Part shown: one piece after another, positions 43,150 through 51,907 of the stretch
Position numbering within the stretch: position 1 is the stretch's first letter
Layout of the letters: every line of letters begins with the position of its first letter
Assembly: GCA_946479985.1 (NCBI GenBank)
Contig: CAMLIF010000015.1
Coordinates: 1 to 53,218 of the forward strand
Direction: 5' to 3'
Source: an uncultured Flavobacteriales bacterium
Lineage (GTDB): Bacteria > Bacteroidota > Bacteroidia > Flavobacteriales > Crocinitomicaceae
DNA length: 53,218 bases
The notes under the pieces: generated by a model
Told to the model about the DNA's origin: nothing
Databases searched by the model: none
The model's input: only the letters and a program-made list of their open reading frames with translations
Program-made: the position numbers and the translations under genes

Positions 43150-44193
43150 ATGAAACTGCTTCCATTCATCATTCTATTTACTGCTCATTTTAGTTTCTCA
43201 CAAGACATTTCGCTGCCGGAAGCGAAACGATTGATTGGTCTGCCGCTAAAATGCGCTCAACAGGAATTCCCGAACAAACTGAGCCAGGTTTTGAATGATA
43301 CAACGGAATTGAAATCTCCGGCAGAATTACATCCTTCCTTTTATGGTTGTTTCGACTGGCATTCATCCGTACACGGGCATTGGCTGATGATTCGCCTGCT
43401 AAAAGAATTTCCGGAACTGCTGAACGATACTATTGAGACTATTCTCAGAACCAATTTAAGCAAATCAAATATTCAGCAGGAAATAGCCTATTTCGACATA
43501 AAAAACAATGGCTCTTACGAAAGAACTTATGGCTGGAACTGGCTGCTGAAGCTGCAATTGGAACTCGACACCTGGAAACAGCCATTAGGAGAAGAACTTA
43601 GCAGCAATCTTCAACCGCTTTCTGATCTGTTCTGCAAAAAATATGTTGACTTTTTACCCAAGCTGAATTACGCCATTCGGTCGGGAGATCATATCAATAC
43701 AGCTTTCGGGCTGACTTTTGCTTATGACTATGCACTTGCCACATCAAATGATTCTTTGAAGCTCATTATTGAAAAACGGGCTAAAGACTTCTATTTGAAC
43801 GACAAGAATTACCCGTTGCATTTAGAACCGAGCGGTTATGATTTCCTTTCCGGCGGATACGAGGAAATAGATCTCATGCGCAGGATTCTGACCAAAGACG
43901 AATTTAGAAAATGGTTGAAACAATTCGCCCCGCAATTATTTAAAAAGAAGTTTTCATTAGAGCCGGGAAAGGTTTCCGACAGATCTGACGGTCATTTGGT
44001 ACATTTGGACGGTTTAAATTTCAGCAGAGCCTGGTGTTTATACGGAATTACTAGAACATTGCCTGAATTGAGCCATTTGAATGCCATTGCAGAAAAACAT
44101 ATTCAAACCTCACTGCCAAACATTGTTGACGGCGATTACATGGGAGAACATTGGCTGGCAAGCTTTGCATTAGTGGCACTTCAGGCGAGATAA
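43150..44193 (+). CDS. Exported DUF2891 protein
   Basis: From the ATG at 43150 the 347-residue protein has a signal peptide ending at SFSQ. It then follows the DUF2891 pattern: HPSFYGCFDWHSSVHGHWLM, ERTYGWNWLLKLQLELDTW, RSGDHINTAFGLTFAYDYAL, LEPSGYDFLSGGYEEIDLM, HLDGLNFSRAWCLYGI and GEHWLASFALVAL. The repeated aromatic-His helices resemble an alpha/alpha barrel of the glycosyl-hydrolase type, but no activity is established. The family is usually cytoplasmic or exported in different groups; here it is exported. The longer frame from 43093 is rejected because it crosses the -7 box. Confidence 0.85.
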   Translation: MKLLPFIILFTAHFSFSQDISLPEAKRLIGLPLKCAQQEFPNKLSQVLNDTTELKSPAELHPSFYGCFDWHSSVHGHWLMIRLLKEFPELLNDTIETILRTNLSKSNIQQEIAYFDIKNNGSYERTYGWNWLLKLQLELDTWKQPLGEELSSNLQPLSDLFCKKYVDFLPKLNYAIRSGDHINTAFGLTFAYDYALATSNDSLKLIIEKRAKDFYLNDKNYPLHLEPSGYDFLSGGYEEIDLMRRILTKDEFRKWLKQFAPQLFKKKFSLEPGKVSDRSDGHLVHLDGLNFSRAWCLYGITRTLPELSHLNAIAEKHIQTSLPNIVDGDYMGEHWLASFALVALQAR

Positions 44194-44231
44194 TTCCGAT
44201 AAACATCCTCATTGATTCCATGTATAAATAG

Positions 44232-44239
44232 TATTTTCG
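44232..44239 (+). promoter_or_regulatory. Putative -7 box variant TATTTTCG
   Basis: TATTTTCG differs from TAnnTTTG by one base and ends 18 nt before the gene at 44258. A TTG lies at 44212-44214, 17 nt upstream of the box. Confidence 0.35.
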
Positions 44240-44257
44240 CGGAGAAAATCGAACCCA

Positions 44258-45373
44258 ATGAAGTCAATCTTTTTCTGCCTGGCGTGTATTTTTATTACTA
44301 AGCAGCTGTACTCCCAGCATACTATACCTCCGCAGAAATATTCTGACACAGCCTATTTTGAGGACGGATCATCAGTTCCTTATTATTCATTTTCAGCCAT
44401 CAATACTCCTCCGAAACACATCATAAGTTTATCACCGACTACAATTACATTCATTGGCAGGAATAATCCTGCTTCTTTTGGCTGTAATGTGATCTATATG
44501 AATCGGGTAAACAACAGACTGTTGATAGATTCGAAATTTTACATTCCTTATTCAAAAAAAGTAGATGCTGTTTTCAATGAAAATCTTCAAAAATCAACTT
44601 TTGAAATTGGTGGGAACATTAGTTACAAATTTAAGAAGCGCATAAAACCACGGAAAAGGTCTATTTATATCCTGACTAAGCCTTCTGTAAAAGCAGCCTA
44701 TGATTATGACAAATACGGACTAGAGTTTCAAATGCCGTATGTCACAAATTTTTATCTGACAGGAGGAGTTAACTTTCTACGTACAGCGTCAATTAACGAT
44801 GGCTTAGACATAGTTGATCAAACGAAATATGATTATGTACTACTTGGAAACACATCATCTGTCAGTTTGAACATTGGAATCACCCGAGACAGATATACGT
44901 ACCATATATATTCTTCAGAACAACTAGGCAATAGACCTCATTATAAATACTACCGGGTAAGAAACTACCTTTACTTAACTTATTCTCCGTACGCTTCATA
45001 TACGGTTATCGGAAGAGACAAGTATAATGACGATTCGTATTCGAAAATCACCAGCGATTACGTTGAGCCATTGAAAATAAAACGATTGGGATGGCGTTTC
45101 GGGGCCGAATTTAAAATAGGAAGCGGTTACTTGCACAATCTTCCATATTTCGGAATTGAAATGGGAAGGATTCTGGCTTTGGTTATTGATGATTTTAACG
45201 CCCCTATTTCAAGCAGCTATTATCTTGCCCAACAACAAGGTTACATCAGCGGATCATTATATATTCAGCTTAAAGCGGGCTTTGAATTCGGGTCCAGGAA
45301 TCATAATAGAAAGAATTTCACTCAAAGCAAAAAAGCCGCTCTTCAAATGAAAAACGACTTCAATGTTATTTAG
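44258..45373 (+). CDS. Predicted outer-membrane beta-barrel protein, unknown function
   Basis: The 371-residue protein has a signal peptide ending at LYSQ and a short N-terminal region rich in Pro and Tyr. Alternating amphipathic strands follow (YILTKPSVKAAYDYDKYGLE, YLTGGVNFLRTASIN, NYLYLTYSPYASYTVIG, WRFGAEFKIGSGYLHNLPYF, GSLYIQLKAGFEFGSRNH). Frequent Tyr and Phe at strand ends suggest a small outer-membrane barrel. The extreme C-terminus is a charged tail (SKKAALQMKNDFNVI) rather than a barrel-closing Phe. No family was recognised. Confidence 0.6.
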   Translation: MKSIFFCLACIFITKQLYSQHTIPPQKYSDTAYFEDGSSVPYYSFSAINTPPKHIISLSPTTITFIGRNNPASFGCNVIYMNRVNNRLLIDSKFYIPYSKKVDAVFNENLQKSTFEIGGNISYKFKKRIKPRKRSIYILTKPSVKAAYDYDKYGLEFQMPYVTNFYLTGGVNFLRTASINDGLDIVDQTKYDYVLLGNTSSVSLNIGITRDRYTYHIYSSEQLGNRPHYKYYRVRNYLYLTYSPYASYTVIGRDKYNDDSYSKITSDYVEPLKIKRLGWRFGAEFKIGSGYLHNLPYFGIEMGRILALVIDDFNAPISSSYYLAQQQGYISGSLYIQLKAGFEFGSRNHNRKNFTQSKKAALQMKNDFNVI

Positions 45374-45379
45374 TTCAAG

Positions 45380-45486
45380 TTCCCTCGTATTGAGCAATTT
45401 GCCATTGCTCTGCTCGGTCTTCGCTCTTCGTTCTGTTTTATTCCCTCGCATTGAGCAATTTGCCATTGCTCTGCTCAGTCTTCGCT
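45380..45486. repeat. Tandem pair of 46-nt extragenic repeats with internal palindrome
   Basis: Copies at 45380-45425 and 45441-45486 differ at two positions and are separated by 15 nt. Each contains GAGCAA-N7-TTGCTC, a 6-bp inverted repeat, and begins TTCCCTCG and ends GTCTTCGCT. The pair fills the gap between two convergent genes. The structure matches REP-like elements and may be present elsewhere in the genome. Confidence 0.75.
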
Positions 45487-45501
45487 AGCCTGTCGGCTAG
45501 C
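45484..45501. terminator. Palindrome GCTAGCC-TGTC-GGCTAGC at the end of the enoyl-CoA hydratase gene
   Basis: Perfect 7-bp arms at 45484-45490 and 45495-45501 with a 4-nt loop overlap the second 46-nt repeat and include the TAG stop of the minus-strand gene (45497-45499). It could act as a transcript end or be part of the repeat element. Confidence 0.45.
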
Positions 45502-46273
45502 TCTTCTTTTTGAAAGCATGAATGGCGTTCACAGTAAAATCGGAAAGAACCAAGGTTCCGCTGATTCCGGCTCTTTGTGTCAGTAATTCATCCCAGTTCT
45601 CAGTTCCCTGCCAGAAGATTTTTTTCAATTCTGCCATGGCTTCCGTGCTCGATTTTGCCAGTTGAGTAGATAATCGAAGAATTTCTTCGTCCATATCGTC
45701 TTCGGTTTCAAAAATATCGGCGAACAAACCACGTTTCATTGCCCAATCGGCCGTTCTCCATTCGGTGGCGTTAATTGCTAATTGCGACATAGCCGACAAT
45801 CCCATTTTACGCTCAACCGCCGGACCAACCACAAACGGGCCAATTCCAACAGCTAGTTCTGAAAGTTTTATATCTGCATAACGCGTTGCGTAACAATAGT
45901 CGACTGCTGATGCAATTCCTACTCCACCTCCAACTGCTTTCCCCTGAACACGTCCAATAATTAATTTCGGACATTTTCTGCATGCGTTGATTACCTGGGC
46001 AAATCCGGAGAAGAATACTTTCCCGGTATCCAGATTATCAATTGAGATCAATTCATCGAAACTTGCTCCGGCACAAAAAGCTTTATCGCCCGCCGAGCGA
46101 AGAATGATAACTTTTGCCTCCGGATTATTCCCGATCTCCGTGATTGTGTCGGCCAATAAACGAAGAATTTTTCCCGGCAGGGAATTACTCATCGGATGAC
46201 CAAATTCTATAGTAGCTATGCCGCGTTCATCGATTGAAGAATGAACATGACCCTGATCAATTGCTTCTGACAT
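45497..46273 (-). CDS. Enoyl-CoA hydratase/isomerase family protein
   Basis: The 258-residue crotonase-fold protein shows the two oxyanion-hole loops, SAGDKAFCAGASFDELISI and GRVQGKAVGGGVGIASAVDY. A catalytic-glutamate position is visible in IKLSELAVGIGPFVVGPAV. It resembles methylglutaconyl-CoA hydratase-like members used in leucine breakdown, though fatty-acid enoyl-CoA hydratase is an equal possibility. The substrate cannot be fixed without other pathway genes nearby. It lies 22 nt downstream of the RRM protein gene on the same strand, and its stop codon falls within a palindrome. Confidence 0.85.
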   Translation of the reverse strand: MSEAIDQGHVHSSIDERGIATIEFGHPMSNSLPGKILRLLADTITEIGNNPEAKVIILRSAGDKAFCAGASFDELISIDNLDTGKVFFSGFAQVINACRKCPKLIIGRVQGKAVGGGVGIASAVDYCYATRYADIKLSELAVGIGPFVVGPAVERKMGLSAMSQLAINATEWRTADWAMKRGLFADIFETEDDMDEEILRLSTQLAKSSTEAMAELKKIFWQGTENWDELLTQRAGISGTLVLSDFTVNAIHAFKKKS

Positions 46274-46295
46274 TCTGAATTGTAGTTTCTTTTGT

Positions 46296-46877
46296 TTAAG
46301 TATTCGGGTTTCTGCGTGGTCTTAATTTACGTTCACCCGGAGCCACACTTCCTTCATCTTTTTTGGGCGCATCTGAGTCTTTGTTTTCCCATGGTTTGCG
46401 TTCACCGGAACCAGTATTGTTACTCCATGGTTTACGTTCGCCTGAACCACCTGAACTGGCAGAACTGTTTTCCCATGGTTTGCGAGCTCCCTGATCGTTT
46501 GAGCGGTAACCACCGCCTCCACCACCACCTGGTCGCGGTCCACTGTTGTTAAATTGTCTTTTCTGACCGCCAAAACCTCCACCTTTTGGTGCAAATGGTT
46601 TTTTGGGTTTGTCTTCCGGTTTGGGTCTGTTCGATTTTGGTGAAGCAATCTTCACATCTAACTTACGCCCGTTCACTTCGAAACCATTTAGGGCTTGAAT
46701 AGCAGCTATTGCCTCTTCGGCACTTTCCATTTCAACATAACCGAATCCTTTCGATTTTTTCGTTTTCGCATCGAAAACAACGTGTGCCAAATGCACTGCT
46801 CCGAATGCTGAAAAGGTTACTTTCAAATCTTCGGAAGTAATCTCCCAGTCAAGATTTGCAATAAAAATATTTGTCAT
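46296..46877 (-). CDS. RRM RNA-binding protein with Gly/Arg-rich repeat tail
   Basis: The 193-residue protein begins with one RRM (residues 1-80). RNP2 is visible as IFIANLDW and RNP1 as KSKGFGYVEM, with FGAVHLAHVVFDAKT between. The tail has a Lys/Pro linker, then GGGFGGQKRQFNNSGPRPGG and a Gly run. Three near-identical ARKPWEN or ERKPWSN units, separated by Ser/Gly stretches, follow, and a final GERKLRPRR. Bacterial RRM proteins with glycine-rich tails are often cold-inducible RNA chaperones. The WxN repeats with Arg and Trp suggest an RNA- or condensate-forming tail, which is inference. Confidence 0.9.
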   Translation of the reverse strand: MTNIFIANLDWEITSEDLKVTFSAFGAVHLAHVVFDAKTKKSKGFGYVEMESAEEAIAAIQALNGFEVNGRKLDVKIASPKSNRPKPEDKPKKPFAPKGGGFGGQKRQFNNSGPRPGGGGGGGYRSNDQGARKPWENSSASSGGSGERKPWSNNTGSGERKPWENKDSDAPKKDEGSVAPGERKLRPRRNPNT

Positions 46878-46894
46878 TTACCTAAAAATAAAAT

Positions 46895-46924
46895 AAGAAC
46901 GCCCCTCATGCGAGAAGCGTTCTT
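46895..46924 (-). terminator. Terminator after the coiled-coil membrane protein gene
   Basis: AAGAACGC at 46895-46902 and GCGTTCTT at 46917-46924 form an 8-bp stem with an inner CTC/GAG pairing. The minus-strand side continues ATTTTATTTTTA. It lies 18 nt after the stop. Confidence 0.8.
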
Positions 46925-46941
46925 TGATCTAAACTAACTTA

Positions 46942-47898
46942 TTATTTTAAACTGAATGAATCGGAACCTACTACCGACCCTTCACAGAATACTTTCACTT
47001 TATAATTCCCCGGCGCCGGCTCATCACCGTTGAAGTCGTAGTAAATAGAGATATCCAATGCTTTGTTTGCGTATTGAACATCACGTTTTGATGAATAAAC
47101 TACTCCATCTGCTGTTCCGCCTGAACGTCCCTGAAGAACTTTTCCTGAAGGATCAGTAATTTGCAGGTAGAATGTTCTTGGACCAGCTTCAGCAATCTCG
47201 TTATCAACTACCGTAAATGATGTTACAGCCTGCACACAATTTTTAGCTTTCGTTGTAGCTTCCGGTGTATCATTCATTTTCATTCGCTGACCGGTAGATT
47301 TCATGTTGACACTTTTCAGTTTAGCCGCAATATCTACTTTGGCTTTACTTGCTGTTGCATCATCTTTAAACTGGTCACGTTCTGTTTTCGTTTCTGTCAA
47401 CTCAGCAGATGTTTTATCTAAGTCTGTTGACAACTGAACGTTCTTCGTATTCAACTCATCGATTTGGCGAACGTAATCCTTCATGATCGAACGCAAAGTT
47501 TCGTTTTCACGCTGCAACTTAGCAACTAAGGAAGCCGTAACTTTTCCATTCTTTTTAGCAGATTCCAACTCAGCAACCAAGCCTTTCACTTTGTCCTGCT
47601 GCGCTTTCATTGCTTCCTGATCTTCCGGACGACCAAGCTCTCTGATCTTGTCATAATCGGCAATCATATTCTTGAAATCTGCCATCAGATTGTCAGTCAT
47701 ATCCTCACCCATCATCGGCGCCATCATCTCATTCATAGCCGCCATATCCTGCTCCATCTCCTTCACTTTCGCTCTACTTTCTTCAAGCTCCGTTGAAGTG
47801 GAATACCACAAGTAAGACATCACCCCCGTCACAGCCAAAAGCAATACAATGATTGCTGTAAATACTGGCTTCAAATTTCTCTCTGTTTCTTCTGACAT
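46942..47898 (-). CDS. Single-pass membrane protein with periplasmic coiled coil
   Basis: The 318-residue protein has a short cytoplasmic N-terminus and one membrane helix (FTAIIVLLLAVTGVMSYLWY). A long predicted coiled coil spans about residues 33-195 (TELEESRAKVKEMEQDMAAM, KAQQDKVKGLVAELESAKKN, SLVAKLQRENETLRSIMKDY, LNTKNVQLSTDLDKTSAELT). A C-terminal beta-rich domain ends the protein (TFYLQITDPSGKVLQGRSGG, ALDISIYYDFNGDEPAPGNY, KVFCEGSVVGSDSFSLK). The end domain resembles small beta-sandwich modules of envelope proteins. No function is known; a spacer or anchor between inner membrane and periplasm is a guess. Confidence 0.78.
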   Translation of the reverse strand: MSEETERNLKPVFTAIIVLLLAVTGVMSYLWYSTSTELEESRAKVKEMEQDMAAMNEMMAPMMGEDMTDNLMADFKNMIADYDKIRELGRPEDQEAMKAQQDKVKGLVAELESAKKNGKVTASLVAKLQRENETLRSIMKDYVRQIDELNTKNVQLSTDLDKTSAELTETKTERDQFKDDATASKAKVDIAAKLKSVNMKSTGQRMKMNDTPEATTKAKNCVQAVTSFTVVDNEIAEAGPRTFYLQITDPSGKVLQGRSGGTADGVVYSSKRDVQYANKALDISIYYDFNGDEPAPGNYKVKVFCEGSVVGSDSFSLK

Positions 47899-47916
47899 AA
47901 CCTAACGTTTTTGTTA

Positions 47917-47924
47917 CAAATATA
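47917..47924 (-). promoter_or_regulatory. Putative -7 box (TATATTTG) of the coiled-coil gene
   Basis: CAAATATA on the plus strand reads TATATTTG on the minus strand, an exact TAnnTTTG match 18 nt before the start at 47898. Confidence 0.5.
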
Positions 47925-48046
47925 AATAAGATGCTAAGTTGAACAATTAATATGTTACAAAAGCATCGCTGAAAACAAATTAATGGTTTATTCTGCTTAC
48001 AATCTGAGGGTTGTTTGTTAAGTTTTTGTAAATATTCACGAAAATT

Positions 48047-49552
48047 CTACTTTCTTAACAAATTATTCTTCCATTCTGCTGGCAGGTTCTGGAAAGTGAT
48101 TGGTCGAAGAAACCGCTTCACAGCATCCTGACCAACGGCTGTTTGAGAACTCGAAGAACTTGGAAACGGTCCGCCATGCTGTTGAGCAACACTTACTTCC
48201 ACACCAGTTGGAACTCCGTTCACAATGAGACGACCTACTTTTTGTGTTAGAACAGAACTCAATGAATGAAAAGATTCGCGTGAATGAGTAAATACGGAAC
48301 CGGTTAACTGGCCATCCAGAATATACAGCGCTTTTTTAATTTCTTCTAAATGTGGACAAACCACAATACAAACAAACGATCCGAAAACCTCATCATGTAA
48401 CACCTGATTATTCAAAAACTCAGCATAGGAAACTATAACTGCAGACGGTTTAATGTAATTATTCTCAACTTTTCCATCTAATTCAAGTGGAAAACGTGCA
48501 TCAATTTCCTTCTTCCGGCGAACATAATTTTCTTTAATCGACTTACCAAGCATACATTGCGGTTCTACCAAATTCAATTTGCCGAGTAATCTGTTGATAA
48601 ATGCCTCTGATTCTCCTTCCAGAAGAATAATCCCGGGTGAAGTGCAAAATTGACCTGCGCCGGCAGAAATAGATTCCGCCAATTTATCTGCTATTGATTC
48701 TGCATCCGTTTTCAAGGCATCAGCACATACAATAACAGGATTTACACTTCCCATTTCTGCATAAACAGGAATTGGAATCTCACGATTGTTGGCTAGTTTC
48801 AACAACGCTTTTCCACCTGCAATACTTCCTGTAAATCCGACTGCCTGAACAAGAGAATTGGAAACCAGAGTTTCACCAACTGTATAATCTTGTGCGTTTA
48901 AATGTGAAAATACGCCTTCCGGCATTCCGGTTTTCTGAGCTGCCCGTAGAATACAATCGGCAGAAAGTGCACTTGTGTTGATATGCATGGGATGTGCTTT
49001 CACAATAACCGGACAACCAGCTACCAATGCAGAAGCCACGTCTCCGCCAAGAGTTGAATAGGCAAAAGGAAAATTGCTCGATCCGAAAACAACTACCGGG
49101 CCTATTGGAATATTCTTTTTCAGAAAATCAAAATTACGCATTCCGCTTTTAGACGGATCAGGCGCATCGTGTTTGATTTCCAAAACAGATTGATCTTTTA
49201 AACCTTCTGCATATTGCTGAAATTGAAAAACAGAACGATTAAACTCAGTTATAGCACGAGCTTTTGGCAATCCGGTTTCTAACGTCATGAATTGAATCAG
49301 TTGTTCTTTTTCCAGTTTAATCTCTTCTACTATTTGAGCAATAAACGCTAATCTTTTTTCGACAGTCAGATTACTGTAAACATCAAAAGCTATAGATGCA
49401 CGAAAACAAGCATCGTTGACTTCCGAATCTGTAGCTTGAGTATACTTATTTGGAATTTCAGAATTCGTAGTTGGATCAACACCAACAAAAAATCGGCTAC
49501 CTGCTGCTGAGAGCGAGTAACCGATTCTATTTTTTCCCGAAGGATATTTCAT
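48047..49552 (-). CDS. Aldehyde dehydrogenase (NADP+), ketoglutarate-semialdehyde-dehydrogenase-like
   Basis: The 501-residue enzyme has the fold and active residues of an aldehyde dehydrogenase: SNFPFAYSTLGGDVASALVA and GCPVIVKAHP in the cofactor site, VGFTGSIAGGKALLKLA, Glu266 in YAEMGSVNPV, and the nucleophile Cys303 in SAGAGQFCTSPGIILLEG. YAEMGSVNP and GAGQFCTSPG are typical of the KGSADH-type clade that oxidises 2-oxoglutarate semialdehyde in pentose, hydroxyproline or similar pathways. No such pathway genes are near. It lies 3 nt downstream of purS in the pssA-purS unit, an odd but plausible co-transcription. Confidence 0.85.
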   Translation of the reverse strand: MKYPSGKNRIGYSLSAAGSRFFVGVDPTTNSEIPNKYTQATDSEVNDACFRASIAFDVYSNLTVEKRLAFIAQIVEEIKLEKEQLIQFMTLETGLPKARAITEFNRSVFQFQQYAEGLKDQSVLEIKHDAPDPSKSGMRNFDFLKKNIPIGPVVVFGSSNFPFAYSTLGGDVASALVAGCPVIVKAHPMHINTSALSADCILRAAQKTGMPEGVFSHLNAQDYTVGETLVSNSLVQAVGFTGSIAGGKALLKLANNREIPIPVYAEMGSVNPVIVCADALKTDAESIADKLAESISAGAGQFCTSPGIILLEGESEAFINRLLGKLNLVEPQCMLGKSIKENYVRRKKEIDARFPLELDGKVENNYIKPSAVIVSYAEFLNNQVLHDEVFGSFVCIVVCPHLEEIKKALYILDGQLTGSVFTHSRESFHSLSSVLTQKVGRLIVNGVPTGVEVSVAQQHGGPFPSSSSSQTAVGQDAVKRFLRPITFQNLPAEWKNNLLRK

Positions 49553-49555
49553 GTT

Positions 49556-49807
49556 CTAGATTGCAGACACTTCGTATGTGTAGCTTTCCATAATCTGATT
49601 CGACAATAGTTTTTTACAAGCCTGCTCTACTTTGTCAGTTGCTTCAGCTTCAGTAGCTGCATCAATAAACAAACGTACGTGGCGGCCAATACGAACACCT
49701 GAGATTTCCGGTAAACCAATTGTTGGCATACTATTACTAACTGCTTTTCCTTGTGGATCTAACAATGCGTCTAATGGCATTACATCGATTTCTGCTTTGA
49801 ATTTCAT
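49556..49807 (-). CDS. purS: PurS, phosphoribosylformylglycinamidine synthase small subunit
   Basis: PurS is the small subunit of the PurSQL complex that makes FGAM in purine synthesis. The 83-residue protein matches the family throughout: KFKAEIDVMPLDALLDPQGK, AVSNSMPTIGLPEISGVRIG, RHVRLFIDA and ACKKLLSNQIMESYTYEV. purQ and purL are not in the window. Its start overlaps the stop of pssA by four bases, so translation is coupled; this pairing of phospholipid and purine genes is unusual in function but common as a chance operon. Confidence 0.9.
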   Translation of the reverse strand: MKFKAEIDVMPLDALLDPQGKAVSNSMPTIGLPEISGVRIGRHVRLFIDAATEAEATDKVEQACKKLLSNQIMESYTYEVSAI

Positions 49808-50670
49808 GCGTTCGATTTTTTTCGAAGTGTGTTATGAATAAATGATAATAACAGGTACAAAAGTACAATAATTGGAATGGACCAAATCAACAATATCGGA
49901 ATAAGTATTCCACAACTTATTAAGAATATATAGCGAATCTCATTTCCCTGCCACTTAAACGACTTGAATTTCAATGCGAAGAGCGGTAATTCGGCAATCA
50001 ATAAAAGCGACATAATGATAATAATTGGAATAAGAACCATTGGCTGAACGAGCCATATAATCAAATCGTGTTCCCAGCCTGTCGTATTTCCATACTGTGT
50101 TAACAACAATGGAAATGCCATAAAGAAGATAGTATTTGCCGGAGTTGGCAATCCAATAAACGATTCCGACTGACGGGTATCAATATTGAATTTTGCAAGG
50201 CGGAACATGGAGAAGAATGGAATGATTAACGCTGCTAATGGTAAAAAATCTATGTCCTTAAAATCTGTAAAGGCGCTTTTCCATTCATCAAATAACATCC
50301 AAACCGGAGGCTGATAAATACCGCCATTCCTTGTTTCCACAATCGTTGTAGAAGTAATGTACTCTCCATGCCACATGATGTCTTCCAGATTAACAGGTGT
50401 GATTTGAGTAATCAAAACCACCATCATAATAATCCCCGGCGCCAAACCAAATGAGATCATATCCGCCAGAGAATCGAGTTGTTTTCCCAGCTCTCCCTGT
50501 TGTTTGAGCAATCGTGCTAAAAAGCCATCAAAGAAATCCAACACTGCCGCCAGGAAAATAAAATAAGGTGCAATATCTATTCGTCCGGCAAATGCCAAAA
50601 TAATGGCAAACACACCACAAAGCATGTTTCCGGCGGTGAATAAATTAGGAATATTGAACATTCTGGTCAT
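49804..50670 (-). CDS. pssA: CDP-diacylglycerol--serine O-phosphatidyltransferase
   Basis: This membrane enzyme makes phosphatidylserine, the precursor of phosphatidylethanolamine. The 288-residue protein has the CDP-alcohol phosphotransferase signature DGxxARx8GxxxDxxxD in full, with Asp48-Gly49, Ala52-Arg53, Gly62, Asp66 and Asp70 in the stretch DFFDGFLARLLKQQGELGK. IPNLFTAGNMLCGVFAIILA and a second half of several helices follow. The long loop at about 105-145 is larger than in short family members. It starts the pssA-purS-aldehyde dehydrogenase unit. Met1 (50670) and Met4 are possible starts. Confidence 0.9.
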   Translation of the reverse strand: MTRMFNIPNLFTAGNMLCGVFAIILAFAGRIDIAPYFIFLAAVLDFFDGFLARLLKQQGELGKQLDSLADMISFGLAPGIIMMVVLITQITPVNLEDIMWHGEYITSTTIVETRNGGIYQPPVWMLFDEWKSAFTDFKDIDFLPLAALIIPFFSMFRLAKFNIDTRQSESFIGLPTPANTIFFMAFPLLLTQYGNTTGWEHDLIIWLVQPMVLIPIIIIMSLLLIAELPLFALKFKSFKWQGNEIRYIFLISCGILIPILLIWSIPIIVLLYLLLSFIHNTLRKKSNA

Positions 50671-50800
50671 ACGAATGAATATTTGATAGTCAATTTAATA
50701 GCTAAAAGCCGTAAATTTACGCTGGATTTTATGATTTTGTAGACGCTTAAACAATTTTTTGTCAAAAAACGAGTTTTACGTCAGCAAGCAGTAAACTAAT

Positions 50801-51904
50801 ATGAAGCAAACCCTTATTGTTCTTTTAACCCTTTGTACATCGACTGTCGGATTCAGTCAATCATCATTGGCACCTAAGTATTCAAACGAATTTTTAGCGA
50901 TTGGAGTCAGCGCGGAAGCACTCGGACTTTCCAATGCCGTTGTTGCACAAACACGTGGTGTAACGAGCGGCTACTGGAATCCGGCCGGTTTAACGGGAAC
51001 CAACAAATGGCTAGATGTGAGCCTGATGCACTCGGAATATTTTGCCGGAATTGCGAAATACGATTATTTGGGTCTTGCTCACCAGATTGATGACAAAAGT
51101 ACAGCAGGATTATCCATCATTCGCTTTGCGGTAGACGACATTCCGAATACAACACAACTAATTGACAACGAAGGAAGAATAGATTACGACCGAATTTCAT
51201 CATTCACAGCTTCAGATATGGCATTCCTGTTTTCTTACGCACGAAAGCTTCCTATTGAAGGACTGAGCGTTGGCGGGAATTTCAAACTGATCCACCGGAA
51301 AGTAGGCGATTTTGCCAAATCATGGGGATTCGGAATCGATGCCGGGGCAACCTATGAAAAAGGCGATCGCTGGAAATTCGGTGCTGTAGTGAGAGATGTT
51401 ACTTCCACGTTCAATGCATGGATTTTCACACTGGATGAAAGTACCAAAGAAGTTTTCACACTTACAGGAAACGAAATTCCTGAAAACGGACTGGAATTAA
51501 CTGCTCCGAGAATTATTTTAGGGGCTTACCACAAAATGCCATTCGGGCAAAAAGGGCTTTACGCATCCGGGGAATTGGATGTTGACATAACGACGGATGG
51601 TAGAAGAAATGCTTTGATTCAAACCGGGTTTATCAGTGGTGATCCGCATTTAGGACTTTCCTTCGGATTCAAAGATATTGTTTGCCTGCGCGGAGGAATC
51701 TCAAATATTCAGTACATCAAAGATTTTGACGATTCGGAACACTTAACCATTCAACCGAATATCGGAATTGGTTTACATGTAAAAAATGTATTTTTAGATT
51801 ATGCATTTACTGACATTGGAGATCAAAGTACGGCTCTTTACTCACACGTGATTTCACTGAGATTATTATTAAATAAGCCTGCCAACGCATTAACAAGTGA
51901 ATAA
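50801..51904 (+). CDS. PorV2-like T9SS outer-membrane protein
   Basis: The 367-residue protein has a signal peptide ending at GFSQ. It then carries the PorV-family N-terminal signature FLAIGVSAEALGLSNAVVAQ and TRGVTSGYWNPAGLTG, followed by a beta-barrel (GLSIIRFAVDDIPNTTQLID, GGNFKLIHRKVGDFAKSWGF, NIGIGLHVKNVFLDYAFTD). It lies three bases before a PorU2-like sortase gene. This porV2-porU2 pair parallels porV-porU at the left edge, where porV lies next to porU. Such second pairs are found in many Bacteroidota; their exact role in T9SS is not established to my knowledge. Confidence 0.85.
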   Translation: MKQTLIVLLTLCTSTVGFSQSSLAPKYSNEFLAIGVSAEALGLSNAVVAQTRGVTSGYWNPAGLTGTNKWLDVSLMHSEYFAGIAKYDYLGLAHQIDDKSTAGLSIIRFAVDDIPNTTQLIDNEGRIDYDRISSFTASDMAFLFSYARKLPIEGLSVGGNFKLIHRKVGDFAKSWGFGIDAGATYEKGDRWKFGAVVRDVTSTFNAWIFTLDESTKEVFTLTGNEIPENGLELTAPRIILGAYHKMPFGQKGLYASGELDVDITTDGRRNALIQTGFISGDPHLGLSFGFKDIVCLRGGISNIQYIKDFDDSEHLTIQPNIGIGLHVKNVFLDYAFTDIGDQSTALYSHVISLRLLLNKPANALTSE

Positions 51905-51907
51905 ACT

